Assembly (NCBI RefSeq): GCF_002018875.1
Contig: NZ_MVOL01000007.1
Location: 124,001 to 188,000, forward strand
Source of the DNA: Pseudomonas sp. MF4836
GTDB taxonomy: Bacteria > Pseudomonadota > Gammaproteobacteria > Pseudomonadales > Pseudomonadaceae
Length of the DNA: 64,000 bases
Reading direction: 5' to 3'
Below, in pieces: positions 8,652 through 16,768 of the stretch. Under the pieces are notes generated by a model. That model saw nothing but the letters and a program-made list of their open reading frames with translations, did no database searches and was not told the origin of the DNA. The translations under genes and the position numbers were made by a program. Each line of letters opens with the position of its first letter. The stretch's first letter is position 1.

Positions 8652-9434
8652 ATGACGCGCCCATTGACCAACCGCCACCTGAACCCAACCCTGGCTAGTC
8701 TGTTACGGGCTGCCGCATTGGTTTGCGCACTGGTGCTTCCCCCCACTGTCCAGGCCGACCTGTCGTTCAACGATGGCCGCACCCGCCTGATTCTCGATGG
8801 CCGCCAACAGCGCTGGCCGGTCAACATCGTCAACCTGGGCAAGGAGCCGGCACTGATGCAACTGAGCCTCAACTGGGGCGATAAGCGAGACATCCGGAAC
8901 ATCCCGCTGGCGATCTCCAACCCCTTGCTGCTGATCCAGCCCGGGCAACGCAAATCCATCGAAATCTTTTATCAGGGCCACGGGCTGCCCGATGACCGCG
9001 AGACTTACCTGCTGCTCGATGTACTCAAACTGCCCGACGCTGCGGAGAGCGGGACCAACCAATTGCAGATTGCACCGCTGCATCACTTCAAGGTGTTCTA
9101 CCGGCCGCCGCTGGAAAGGAATCCGGCCAGGGCTGCGGCCGAAGTGAGCTGGAAACTGCTGACCGAACAAGGGTCACCCAAGGCCCTGCTGGCCAACCCT
9201 TCGCCTTATCACGTGACCTTCACCGACATCGAGCCCCTCGATGCTCGCCACCAACCCTGTGCACCGCCCACGATCCACCTGATGCTCGCGCCCTTTTCCG
9301 AGCAGACCCTGGCCCTGGACTGCAAGCAGCCCCCAACCAGCGTCGACTACCAGGCCATCAGCGACGGCGGCAGCTCCAAGGAACAGCGAGCAAGGCTGTC
9401 AAGCAGCAGTAGCCATGGCGAGGTCAAACCTTGA
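8652..9434 (+). CDS. PapD-like periplasmic fimbrial chaperone
   Basis: The 260-residue exported protein has a signal peptide (hydrophobic LLRAAALVCALVL, cleavage near VQA-D). Two immunoglobulin-like domains follow: DLSFNDGRTRLILDG with the conserved Arg, the family signature LPDDRETYLLLDVLKLP, and the domain 2 strand ALLANPSPYHVTF. Such chaperones complete pilin subunits by donor-strand complementation in the periplasm. The immediately following gene encodes the probable client. No usher is encoded next to it, which is unusual. Confidence 0.9.
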   Translation: MTRPLTNRHLNPTLASLLRAAALVCALVLPPTVQADLSFNDGRTRLILDGRQQRWPVNIVNLGKEPALMQLSLNWGDKRDIRNIPLAISNPLLLIQPGQRKSIEIFYQGHGLPDDRETYLLLDVLKLPDAAESGTNQLQIAPLHHFKVFYRPPLERNPARAAAEVSWKLLTEQGSPKALLANPSPYHVTFTDIEPLDARHQPCAPPTIHLMLAPFSEQTLALDCKQPPTSVDYQAISDGGSSKEQRARLSSSSSHGEVKP

Positions 9435-9468
9435 GCCAGAGAATAAACCTGGAAACCGGCGCTTATAC

Positions 9469-10482
9469 ATGAACCCATTAAAACTACTATTGATCACACT
9501 GTTGCTGTTCGGCTTTATAGAGAACAGCCAGGCGACAATGAATTGTGCTTCGAACGGTATTACCCAGGCATATACCGACATACCCAATACCATCAGCGTG
9601 CCCAATGAAGCAGCAGCGGGCACCGTTCTTTGGCGCTCCACCAGTACTTCGCTGACCCTTAAATGCAGATTGGACACAAACGACTCATGGCAGTACGTAA
9701 TGCTCAAGCTTAGCCCTGACGATACGAGTAACAGCAGCCTGGGCCCACATGTCGAGATGGGGGTCAACTACAACGGGACGGACTATCGGTGTTCCCAGAC
9801 ACAAGGCTGCCGGATAAACACCAATGTAAAAATTAACTGCAATACCGGGGGCGATGGCTGCCACGAATATGATGTGCCGATGACTTACAGTCTGTTCCTC
9901 GTAAAAAAGAGCGCACCCGGCACCAATAGCAGCGGCCCCATCACCCAACTTATAAACTACAAGGCATTCCAGATAAGCGGCGACAGCCCGGGGATGACGG
10001 ACCCTAGAAAAAGTTACAGCCTGACTGTACGCAACATGAACCTCATCAACTATATTCTGTGCCCGGCCACGGTAAGTTTCTCCACTCAAAACATCGACTT
10101 CGGAACCCTCTACAGTGGGCAGGCCACTCCCAACAAAGTGGCCAGCCACCGCAAACTGACTCTTACTGCCACCAGGCGCTGTAACGACGACACCGTCTTC
10201 AGCATGAGCACCTATATGAAGCCTGCCAACTTCAGCACCATCAGCCCCGGCGAAGACCTGCTTATCCCCCATGACGTGAATAACAAACCCTTCAACTCGG
10301 TAGCCTTCGAACTGCGCAGAAACGGCATTCGCATCCCTTTCAACCGGGAATCACCCATGTTCGACGCCAGTAAGGACATATCTCGTAGTCAGGACCTGGA
10401 AGCCAACTTGATCTGGCGCACCGACAAACCCAGGATCGGCACGTTCACCGGTGGGGTGATCATGGAGTTCTTCCATCGTTAG
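9469..10482 (+). CDS. Fimbrial adhesin-like exported protein (two-domain tip subunit)
   Basis: Starting at ATG 9469 gives a clean signal peptide (MNPLKLLLITLLLFGFIENSQA); an in-frame start at 9415 would bury it and overlap the chaperone. The mature protein of about 315 residues has a Cys-rich N-terminal half (CSQTQGCRIN, NCNTGGDGC), probably the adhesin domain. The pilin-like C-terminal half starts near CPATVSFSTQNIDFG and ends GGVIMEFFHR, with the alternating hydrophobics expected of a chaperone-bound subunit. Its base composition is clearly more AT-rich than its neighbours, suggesting transfer. The receptor is unknown. Confidence 0.8.
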   Translation: MNPLKLLLITLLLFGFIENSQATMNCASNGITQAYTDIPNTISVPNEAAAGTVLWRSTSTSLTLKCRLDTNDSWQYVMLKLSPDDTSNSSLGPHVEMGVNYNGTDYRCSQTQGCRINTNVKINCNTGGDGCHEYDVPMTYSLFLVKKSAPGTNSSGPITQLINYKAFQISGDSPGMTDPRKSYSLTVRNMNLINYILCPATVSFSTQNIDFGTLYSGQATPNKVASHRKLTLTATRRCNDDTVFSMSTYMKPANFSTISPGEDLLIPHDVNNKPFNSVAFELRRNGIRIPFNRESPMFDASKDISRSQDLEANLIWRTDKPRIGTFTGGVIMEFFHR

Positions 10483-10524
10483 GCTGTTTGCAATGCGCCT
10501 ATCCAGCACACCTACGGCCAATGA

Positions 10525-10549
10525 AAGCACCCCTTTGTTCAAGGGGCTT
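10525..10549 (+). terminator. Weak terminator-like hairpin after the fimbrial genes
   Basis: An inverted repeat AAG..CCCCTT / AAGGGG..CTT with a five-base loop lies about 40 bases after the adhesin stop. There is no U-tract, so it may only be a stability hairpin. Confidence 0.35.
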
Positions 10550-10626
10550 GGCCATGTCACTCGCCTGCAACACCCACCCCAGCCCTTTAGCTGCCCCCCT
10601 CATCAGGGCCGGCCAATTGTTTAAAG

Positions 10627-11004
10627 TCACTCGTTGCCACGCCCACCGGCAAAGGACCAATCCTGTGCCTCGGTGCTGCTGATCACCACCATCACATCCT
10701 CCGGGTCCAGCCCCAGGGATTGCTCCAGGCGCTCGACCAACGCCCGGTAAAAACGCCGCTTGGTCTCGCCCGTGCGAGGCCGGCCAGCGGTGATCACAAT
10801 CAGCAGGTAATCGTCAGTGCGCGGTCCGCCCAGGTAGTGCGCATTGAAAATCAACTCGCCTGCTTCATGTTGGTGGATCACCTGAAAGCAGTCGTCTGGC
10901 GGCACCTCGAACGCCTCCACCAAGGCCTGATGCACGCCTTCGGACAGGCGTTGCAGGTAGTCCCGGGATTTGCCCCGATGCAGGGAGATACGGGCGAATG
11001 GCAT
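10627..11004 (-). CDS. Tautomerase (4-oxalocrotonate tautomerase/MIF superfamily)
   Basis: The 125-residue protein starts MPFARISLHRGKS, giving the N-terminal Pro that acts as catalytic base after Met removal in this superfamily. RRFYRALVERLEQSLG and EDVMVVISSTEAQDWSFAGG match the second half of the double beta-alpha-beta tautomerase fold. It begins 5 bases after the carboxymuconolactone-decarboxylase-like gene, so the two form an operon, divergent from a LysR regulator. The substrate is unknown; the pairing suggests aromatic or ring-cleavage chemistry or detoxification. Confidence 0.85.
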   Translation of the reverse strand: MPFARISLHRGKSRDYLQRLSEGVHQALVEAFEVPPDDCFQVIHQHEAGELIFNAHYLGGPRTDDYLLIVITAGRPRTGETKRRFYRALVERLEQSLGLDPEDVMVVISSTEAQDWSFAGGRGNE

Positions 11005-11009
11005 GGGCC

Positions 11010-11369
11010 TTACTCCTGTTCTGCGGCGGGTTGCGGGACAGGCTGCTGCTCGCCAGCGGCCTGTTCCAGCAGCATCAAGGCCGAAGCCGCTGTTGGCCAA
11101 CCGGAGTAGAACGCCAAGTGGGTGATCACTTCGCTCAACTGCGCCGTGCTCACACCGTTGTCACGCGCCCGCTGCAAATGAAAGGGCAACTGCTCCAGCC
11201 GATACAGCGCCACCAACGCCGCCACCGTCACCAGGCTGCGCTCCCGTGGCGACAGCTCGGGGCGCTGCCAGATATCACCAAACAATAGGTCCTGGGTCAG
11301 TTCGGCGAACTTCCCGGTGAATGTTGGCGCAGGTCGATCTGTTGAGGTCGGGCTCATTGCGAAACTCAT
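11010..11369 (-). CDS. Carboxymuconolactone decarboxylase/AhpD-family protein
   Basis: About 119 residues from ATG 11369, which has a GGAG site 7-8 bases upstream. The family core is visible in LSPRERSLVTVAALVALYRLEQLPFHL and VSTAQLSEVITHLAFYSGWP. No CxxC is present, so it is closer to the decarboxylase-like branch than to peroxidase AhpD. It is the first gene of a two-gene operon with the tautomerase and probably a target of the divergent LysR gene. Confidence 0.85.
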   Translation of the reverse strand: MSFAMSPTSTDRPAPTFTGKFAELTQDLLFGDIWQRPELSPRERSLVTVAALVALYRLEQLPFHLQRARDNGVSTAQLSEVITHLAFYSGWPTAASALMLLEQAAGEQQPVPQPAAEQE

Positions 11370-11476
11370 GGTTGGCACTCCTGAAATTGAATTTGACGGA
11401 GGCAAACTATCAAGCCAGGATCATCCCGAATATCAGATTACTCAAGATCAACAATCCCGATTTACTGGACTATCCC

Positions 11477-12349
11477 ATGCGCCGCCCGACCTTTGATCTC
11501 GATGTATTGCGCACCTTCGTCACCGGCACCGAGCTCAACAGCTTCGCCAAGGCCGCCGACCGCCTCGGCCGCTCGACCTCGGCCGTCAGCGCCCAACTGA
11601 AAAAACTCGAAGAGCAGGTCGGCAGCCCGGTGCTGATGAAATCCGGCCGTGGCCTGGTGCTGACAGCGGTGGGCGAAAGCCTGCTCGGTCAGGCCCGGCA
11701 CCTGTTGCAGCTCAATGACGATTTTTTCGCCGACCTGCAGGCCACGCAGATCGAAGGCAGCGTGCGCCTGGGGTTGCAGGAGGACTTCGGCGAACACCTG
11801 CTCAGCGATGTACTGCGGCGTTTTGCCAAGGTCCATCCTCGGGTCACCCTGGAGGTGCGCATCGCCCGCAACACCGAACTGCTGAGCCTGATCGACAGCG
11901 CCCGCCTGGACCTGGCGCTGGCCTGGGACAGCGGAGCACGCACGGCCCACTGCCAGCCCCTGGGCGCCGCGCAAATGCACTGGATCGGTACTCGGGAACT
12001 GCCCGAACTGCCGGCATCACAGGAGTCGCCGTTACCCCTGGTGATGTTCGATGCACCCTGCGTGCTGCGCAGCGCCGCGACCCAGGCCCTGGACCAGGCC
12101 CGCATCCCCTGGCGCATCGCCCTGACCAGCCCCAGCGTCAGCGGCCTGTGGGCCGCCGTCAGCGCCGGGCTGGGCGTCACCCTGCGCACCCGCATCGGCC
12201 TTCCCGCTCATCTGCAGGTTCTCGACGGCCTGCCGCCGCTGCCGACCCTGGGCTACAGGCTGCACCGCGCGCAGCAACGGCCGGCGCCGGAGGTCGAGCA
12301 ATTGGCGACGCTGATTGCCGCCAGCCTGGAACGCCAGACCGTGGACTAA
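11477..12349 (+). CDS. LysR-family transcriptional regulator
   Basis: This 290-residue regulator starts at ATG 11477. The N-terminal winged helix-turn-helix is clear (FAKAADRLGRSTSAVSAQLKKLEEQVG), followed by a periplasmic-binding-like effector domain (GSVRLGLQEDFGEHLL onward). It is divergent from the tautomerase operon across a 107-base AT-rich gap, the usual arrangement for LysR control of the adjacent operon. Its stop overlaps by 4 bases, tail to tail, the 706-residue gene on the other strand. Confidence 0.92.
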   Translation: MRRPTFDLDVLRTFVTGTELNSFAKAADRLGRSTSAVSAQLKKLEEQVGSPVLMKSGRGLVLTAVGESLLGQARHLLQLNDDFFADLQATQIEGSVRLGLQEDFGEHLLSDVLRRFAKVHPRVTLEVRIARNTELLSLIDSARLDLALAWDSGARTAHCQPLGAAQMHWIGTRELPELPASQESPLPLVMFDAPCVLRSAATQALDQARIPWRIALTSPSVSGLWAAVSAGLGVTLRTRIGLPAHLQVLDGLPPLPTLGYRLHRAQQRPAPEVEQLATLIAASLERQTVD

Positions 12350-14466
12350 TCAAAGACCTTGGTGATGCGCAACTGCTCGACCCCAAGCCCATGCATATTG
12401 GCCGCCTCGCCTTCGCTGCGGCTGTTGGCGAACAACTTGCTGCGCAACATCCTGGCCAGGATCAAGTCGGCATACAGGCTGCCGCTGCCCATCAGGGTAT
12501 AGGGCGCGGTGTACGGCGGGCGGTGCCTGACCGACTCCGCCACGAACTCCAGTTGCTCGCTGCGGGTGGCCCCATGGGCGGCCCGGGCTTGTTCTTCGAA
12601 CGCCGGCAGCAGGCTGATGTTTTCGAAGTCCAGGTCAAACACCTCATCGGCTAACAATCGGAACTCCCGTGGCACGGGCAATACCGTCAAGCGGCCCCTG
12701 GACAAGCCCGCCTCGGCACCGGCCAGGCTGGCTTCCAACAGCTTGTCCAGTTCGGCCAGCACCAGAGAGTCATTGGCCGACAAGCGCTGCATGCCCCTGG
12801 CTACGTGGGCCGCCAGATCGACCCGGGCACTGAGCAAGCGATCAAACGTCAGTTCCGACGTGCACAGTTTGTAGTGGCCCAGGGCTTCACTGACGCAACC
12901 ACCCTGCACCACCCGCATCAGGGCCTCGAATGTGACGACCCCGGCAATCCCTGCCTGGGAGGCGGTGTGGTGCTCAGGATGGCGATAGTCGTAGCCGAGA
13001 TCGAATGCATTCCAGCGCATGGACCAGAAGCGGTCCAACTCCTGCGGATCTTCGCACTCAGGTGGCTCGGGTTGTCCGGTCATAGCCCTGAAAGACTTGG
13101 CTTGCAGCTCACGGGTAATATCGAACGTGCACAACTCACGAACCCCAGACCGGATCACCCTGGCTCTTTCGGCATCCTGCAACCGCCACTCCCGACCGAA
13201 GACGCCGCGATTGAAGTAGAAATCGATTTTCTCAAGAGACTCCACCACCTCGTTCGACGCTTTCAGGTCGCTGATCCGATAACCCCGCGCCCACAACACC
13301 GCCTGATACTGCAACTGCGGATTGTCGGCATTGAGCAGCACAAACAACGCCAGGCAGGCTTTGTCATCAAAACTGCCGGCCATGCTGTCCAGCGCCCAGA
13401 GGCTGCGCTGCAAAGCGTCCTGGAACACCCGGGACGCGCTGATGCGGTCCTCTTCGAAATAGGCGCGCACCCTCAGCCCGCGCAATGCTAGCAAGGCCGA
13501 CACCGGCTCGGCGGTCACCCCATGGAAATCGAACCCCTGAAGCTCGGGTATTTTCTCGAAAGCCTGGAGCGGCGAATTGAATGGGAAGCGCGCAATCCCC
13601 GGCAGACCAGCGCTGGATGGAAGCAGGAACGGCCTGGCCGCACGCACGTTCACCCGGCCTGGGTCAGGCTCGGTGCGGGTGGCCAGCTCGGGGCCGAGAT
13701 GCTCCAGGATCGTCTGTCGGTCCACGGTTGCGCCATTGCGATTCAATTGCGTCGCCAGCAACACCAACCTCGCCCAGATAAATGTGGGCGATGGCTTAGT
13801 GCCGAAGTGGCCGGCAATCATCGCCATAATGGCGCTGTTTTCCACTGAGCCTTCGGCGTTCAGGTCGTGACGGTAAAACCACAGCGACTTCAAGAACGCC
13901 CAGAGCTGCGTGGCTTCCTCTTCGCCGCCCTGGGCCTGCGGCATGACCACGGTCCTGATGGTGTCCAGCATCTTGCTGGTTTTTTTGTACGTGCACTTGT
14001 GCGCGAAATCCTGTGCACCGACGGAAGCTCTTGCCAGTTCGGTCACGTGCGCGGCGTCTTTCATGGACTCGCTCGAGGTCGCCGGATCATAGACCACCAC
14101 CAGCCGATCGACGCCGCGGGTGAAAGGCCCACCGTCGCTATCACTGCCCCCCGCAAAGTCGCCCCAGGCCCCGGTCAGCGCCTTGCAGAAAGCGCTATCG
14201 GAGGCCCGGGCATGCAAGGTGATCTTGCACTGCATATAGACCCGGGTCCGGGTATCTCCAAGCTGATGGGTGCAGATGATGTCATCGGTGGCCAGGCCGG
14301 ACATCTGGCCCTGGAACTGAATCTGCACCAGCGGCCCAAGGCCCAGGCCGGTCGGATGGCCATTTATCAGCAGCAACAGGTAATAGGCCTGGACCCGATG
14401 TTCAAAGCTGTTTCCCGCGCCGCCCGTTGCCTGGGGACTTGCGTATTTCTTGCCGTCAGCCACCAC
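12346..14466 (-). CDS. Large protein of unknown function with PD-(D/E)XK-like (Mrr/Cap4-type) N-terminal domain
   Basis: The predicted protein has 706 residues from a GTG start with GGGAG 9 bases upstream; the frame stays open further upstream into the DeoR gene. Residues 13-82 hold TGGAGNSFEHRVQAYYLLLL, then ATDDIICT (Asp61/62) and MQCK (Gln79-Cys-Lys81). This E...D...QxK pattern is typical of restriction-endonuclease-fold domains at the N-terminus of anti-phage effectors such as Cap4/DUF4297-like proteins. A second conserved-looking block is FCKALTGAWGDF...GVDRLVVVYDP. I see no Walker A motif and no SAVED, TIR or membrane segment. The remaining 550 residues are helical and unrecognised. It stands alone between two regulators. 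A defence role is inference. Confidence 0.7.
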   Translation of the reverse strand: MVADGKKYASPQATGGAGNSFEHRVQAYYLLLLINGHPTGLGLGPLVQIQFQGQMSGLATDDIICTHQLGDTRTRVYMQCKITLHARASDSAFCKALTGAWGDFAGGSDSDGGPFTRGVDRLVVVYDPATSSESMKDAAHVTELARASVGAQDFAHKCTYKKTSKMLDTIRTVVMPQAQGGEEEATQLWAFLKSLWFYRHDLNAEGSVENSAIMAMIAGHFGTKPSPTFIWARLVLLATQLNRNGATVDRQTILEHLGPELATRTEPDPGRVNVRAARPFLLPSSAGLPGIARFPFNSPLQAFEKIPELQGFDFHGVTAEPVSALLALRGLRVRAYFEEDRISASRVFQDALQRSLWALDSMAGSFDDKACLALFVLLNADNPQLQYQAVLWARGYRISDLKASNEVVESLEKIDFYFNRGVFGREWRLQDAERARVIRSGVRELCTFDITRELQAKSFRAMTGQPEPPECEDPQELDRFWSMRWNAFDLGYDYRHPEHHTASQAGIAGVVTFEALMRVVQGGCVSEALGHYKLCTSELTFDRLLSARVDLAAHVARGMQRLSANDSLVLAELDKLLEASLAGAEAGLSRGRLTVLPVPREFRLLADEVFDLDFENISLLPAFEEQARAAHGATRSEQLEFVAESVRHRPPYTAPYTLMGSGSLYADLILARMLRSKLFANSRSEGEAANMHGLGVEQLRITKVFD

Positions 14467-14537
14467 GTTGACCCGCTCCCTGCCTGTTTGATCCGCTGAT
14501 CCCGAGTACCGCCCTGCCAGGCTCCACCGCCACGCCC

Positions 14538-15326
14538 TCAGCCATCCACCTGCAGCACCTCGATCCCCTGCTGCCGATACGCCTCGATATCACCCGAGGC
14601 CAGGTAGCGCTCGGTGATCATGCTGTGCAGTCGGTTGCAGGGCGCGACGACAAAGGGCTCGACGGCACCCAGTTTGTCGGCGGTGGTGACCGCGATGACC
14701 TGGGACGCACTGTCGAGCATGGCCTGCTTGAGCGGCAGCTCATCGAAATGCAACGTGCTGATGCCGACCTGGGGGTGGATCGCGCAGACCCCGGTGAACA
14801 GCAGGTCGGCCTTGATGCCCTGGATCAGCCGCAGCGCCTCGTGCCCGGTGGCCGCCATGGTAATCGGGTTGAGCTGGCCGCCGGCAAGAATCACCTTGAT
14901 CCCACTGTGTTCGGCCAGGGTCATGGCGATCATCGGTGAGGCCGTGACAGCGGTGATCGTCAGCCGGGGCGCCAGGGACTGGGCGATCATCAGGGTGGTG
15001 GTGCCGGAATCGAACAGCACGATCTGCCCATCCTCCACCCGTCGCGCCGCGTGTTGCGCCAGCTGACGCTTGATCTCGCTGACTTCCCCCATGCGTGTCA
15101 GGTAGTCCTTGCCGGTGTCCCGCGGGCGCGGCAGCGCGCCGCCATGCACCCGCTGCACCAGGCCGGCGCTGGCCAGTTCAGCCAGGTCGCGGCGGATGGT
15201 GTCTTCGGATACGGCGAAATGCTGGCTCAACTGCGCGGCCATGACCTTGCCGTCGCGTTCGAGCAGCAGCAGGATTTTCTGCCGACGCAGGGAAGGCAGT
15301 TCGGCTAGGGAATGTTCACTGCGCAT
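14538..15326 (-). CDS. DeoR-family transcriptional regulator
   Basis: The 262-residue protein has the N-terminal DeoR helix-turn-helix (RRQKILLLLERDGKVMAAQL, with VSEDTIRRDLAELASAGLVQRVHGGA) and a sugar-phosphate-isomerase-like sensor domain with the conserved LFDSGTTTLMIAQSL and DLLFTGVCAI. These regulators usually sense phosphorylated sugars. No sugar operon is adjacent, so its target is unclear. The downstream 706-residue gene lies 71 bases away in the same direction and could be co-transcribed. Confidence 0.9.
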   Translation of the reverse strand: MRSEHSLAELPSLRRQKILLLLERDGKVMAAQLSQHFAVSEDTIRRDLAELASAGLVQRVHGGALPRPRDTGKDYLTRMGEVSEIKRQLAQHAARRVEDGQIVLFDSGTTTLMIAQSLAPRLTITAVTASPMIAMTLAEHSGIKVILAGGQLNPITMAATGHEALRLIQGIKADLLFTGVCAIHPQVGISTLHFDELPLKQAMLDSASQVIAVTTADKLGAVEPFVVAPCNRLHSMITERYLASGDIEAYRQQGIEVLQVDG

Positions 15327-15432
15327 GTTTGTGCCTGCTTATGCGGGTTTGCGCGAGATTAGCCAAACCCGGGGCCGAGCACAATGCGTCGTCGGGGCTT
15401 TCTCCGCTGCCCATGGGCAAAGCCGATAACAG

Positions 15433-15852
15433 GTGGCTATGATTGGCCCCATGACGCCCATTCCCCCGCTCCGTCAACCCTGCCCACCCGGTGCCTGCAT
15501 TTGCGAGCGCGAGCGCCTGCTCGACCAACCCGAGGCGGACCTGCGCATCCTCGGCCTGACCCGCCAGGAAGAAAAGCGCCTGCTCGAGCGCCTGGAAAAC
15601 CTCAAGAGCCTGCAAGACCTCGAATTCCTGCAACGCCGGCTCTACGAGCAATTGGGCATCCGCCTGGAGATCGCCCCGGGCTTCAACGAGGTGCGCAGCA
15701 TGCGCGGCATCGGCATCCATATCGACGAGCTGCCGGGCCTGTGCCGCAAGACCCGCCAGTCAATCCCCGCCGCCATTCGCCGCGGCCTGGAAAAAAACCC
15801 GGAAATCGCCTACGAACTCCTCAACTCTCGCGACTTGCTGCGTGACGCGTAA
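15433..15852 (+). CDS. Conserved hypothetical protein with N-terminal Cys cluster
   Basis: About 139 residues from GTG 15433; ATG 15439 or 15451 are alternatives and the start is not settled by the ribosome site. The N-terminus has CPPGACICERERLL, a C-x5-C-x-C cluster that could bind metal. Charged helices (RQEEKRLLERLENLKSLQDLEFLQRRL) follow, then a compact C-terminal part. No signal peptide or membrane helix is present. I cannot assign a function. It stands alone between the DeoR and AraC genes. Confidence 0.7.
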   Translation: MAMIGPMTPIPPLRQPCPPGACICERERLLDQPEADLRILGLTRQEEKRLLERLENLKSLQDLEFLQRRLYEQLGIRLEIAPGFNEVRSMRGIGIHIDELPGLCRKTRQSIPAAIRRGLEKNPEIAYELLNSRDLLRDA

Positions 15853-15952
15853 TTTCAAACCCTGCCTTGCACTCCGTAATCTGCTGGTGTCGCGCCCTGC
15901 CCCGGCTGGTTTATGATCGCTCCCCCGCCCCGAGAAAACCCCAGAGTCCCCC

Positions 15953-16768
15953 ATGCCAGGCCGCGTTCAATACCATCAGGTCACGCAAACCCCGGGGCTG
16001 GTGCTGGGTGAAGCCGACCTCGGCGGTTTTTGTTTCAAGCGCCACTTCCACCTCGACTTTCACGTCGGCCTGGTGACCCGGGGCATGGAGAAGATTGGTT
16101 ATCGCGGCACGTCGGCGTGCCTGGAGCGGGGTTCGGTGTCGTTCATGCCGGCCCACGAAATCCACGACGGCGCGGGCGATACCGCCAGTGGCGCGATTCA
16201 CACCCTGAAGACATTTCGCATCAGCGCCGAGCTGATGACGGCCATGGTCCGGGACATCAGTGGCGACGATCAGCCGCTGCACCTGCGGCCGGCGCTGATT
16301 CGCGCGCCCCAGTGGTGGCAGCAGTTGGCCCTGGTGCACCAGAGCCTGGCGGGCAACTCATCGATGTCGGCCCTGGCCACCGATGAGCAATTACTGCACC
16401 TGGTCAAGTCACTGCTGGAGCACTCCCAGAGCGTCAAGCCGGAGGCGATCGATGAAAAACTCGGCCACCGACAATGGGCCACGCTGCTGGATTTCTGCCA
16501 CGCGCACCTGGCGCAGAAGATCAGCCTGGAGGACCTGGCCGGTCTCTGCGGGCTGAGCCGCTTTCAGTTTCTGCGGCGGTTTTCCAAGACCACCGGCATC
16601 ACGCCCTACGCCTGGCTGCTGCGGCTGCGCCTGGAAAGCGCCTGCCGCTTGCTCGCCAGCGGGCGCCAGAGCATCGCCCAGGTCGCGGCCGAGGTCGGTT
16701 TTTACGACCAGAGCCACTTCAACCGGGCGTTCAAGCTGGCCTACAAGGTCGCGCCGTCGGATTACTGA
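15953..16768 (+). CDS. AraC-family transcriptional regulator
   Basis: The 271-residue protein has an N-terminal cupin-like arm domain (RHFHLDFHVGLVTRG) and a C-terminal double helix-turn-helix (ISLEDLAGLCGLSRFQFLRRF, then QSIAQVAAEVGFYDQSHFNRAFK). It converges with the PLP-dependent dehydratase-like gene and overlaps its end by 7 bases. This type is often linked to LysE or other amino-acid export genes, but none is adjacent. Confidence 0.92.
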   Translation: MPGRVQYHQVTQTPGLVLGEADLGGFCFKRHFHLDFHVGLVTRGMEKIGYRGTSACLERGSVSFMPAHEIHDGAGDTASGAIHTLKTFRISAELMTAMVRDISGDDQPLHLRPALIRAPQWWQQLALVHQSLAGNSSMSALATDEQLLHLVKSLLEHSQSVKPEAIDEKLGHRQWATLLDFCHAHLAQKISLEDLAGLCGLSRFQFLRRFSKTTGITPYAWLLRLRLESACRLLASGRQSIAQVAAEVGFYDQSHFNRAFKLAYKVAPSDY

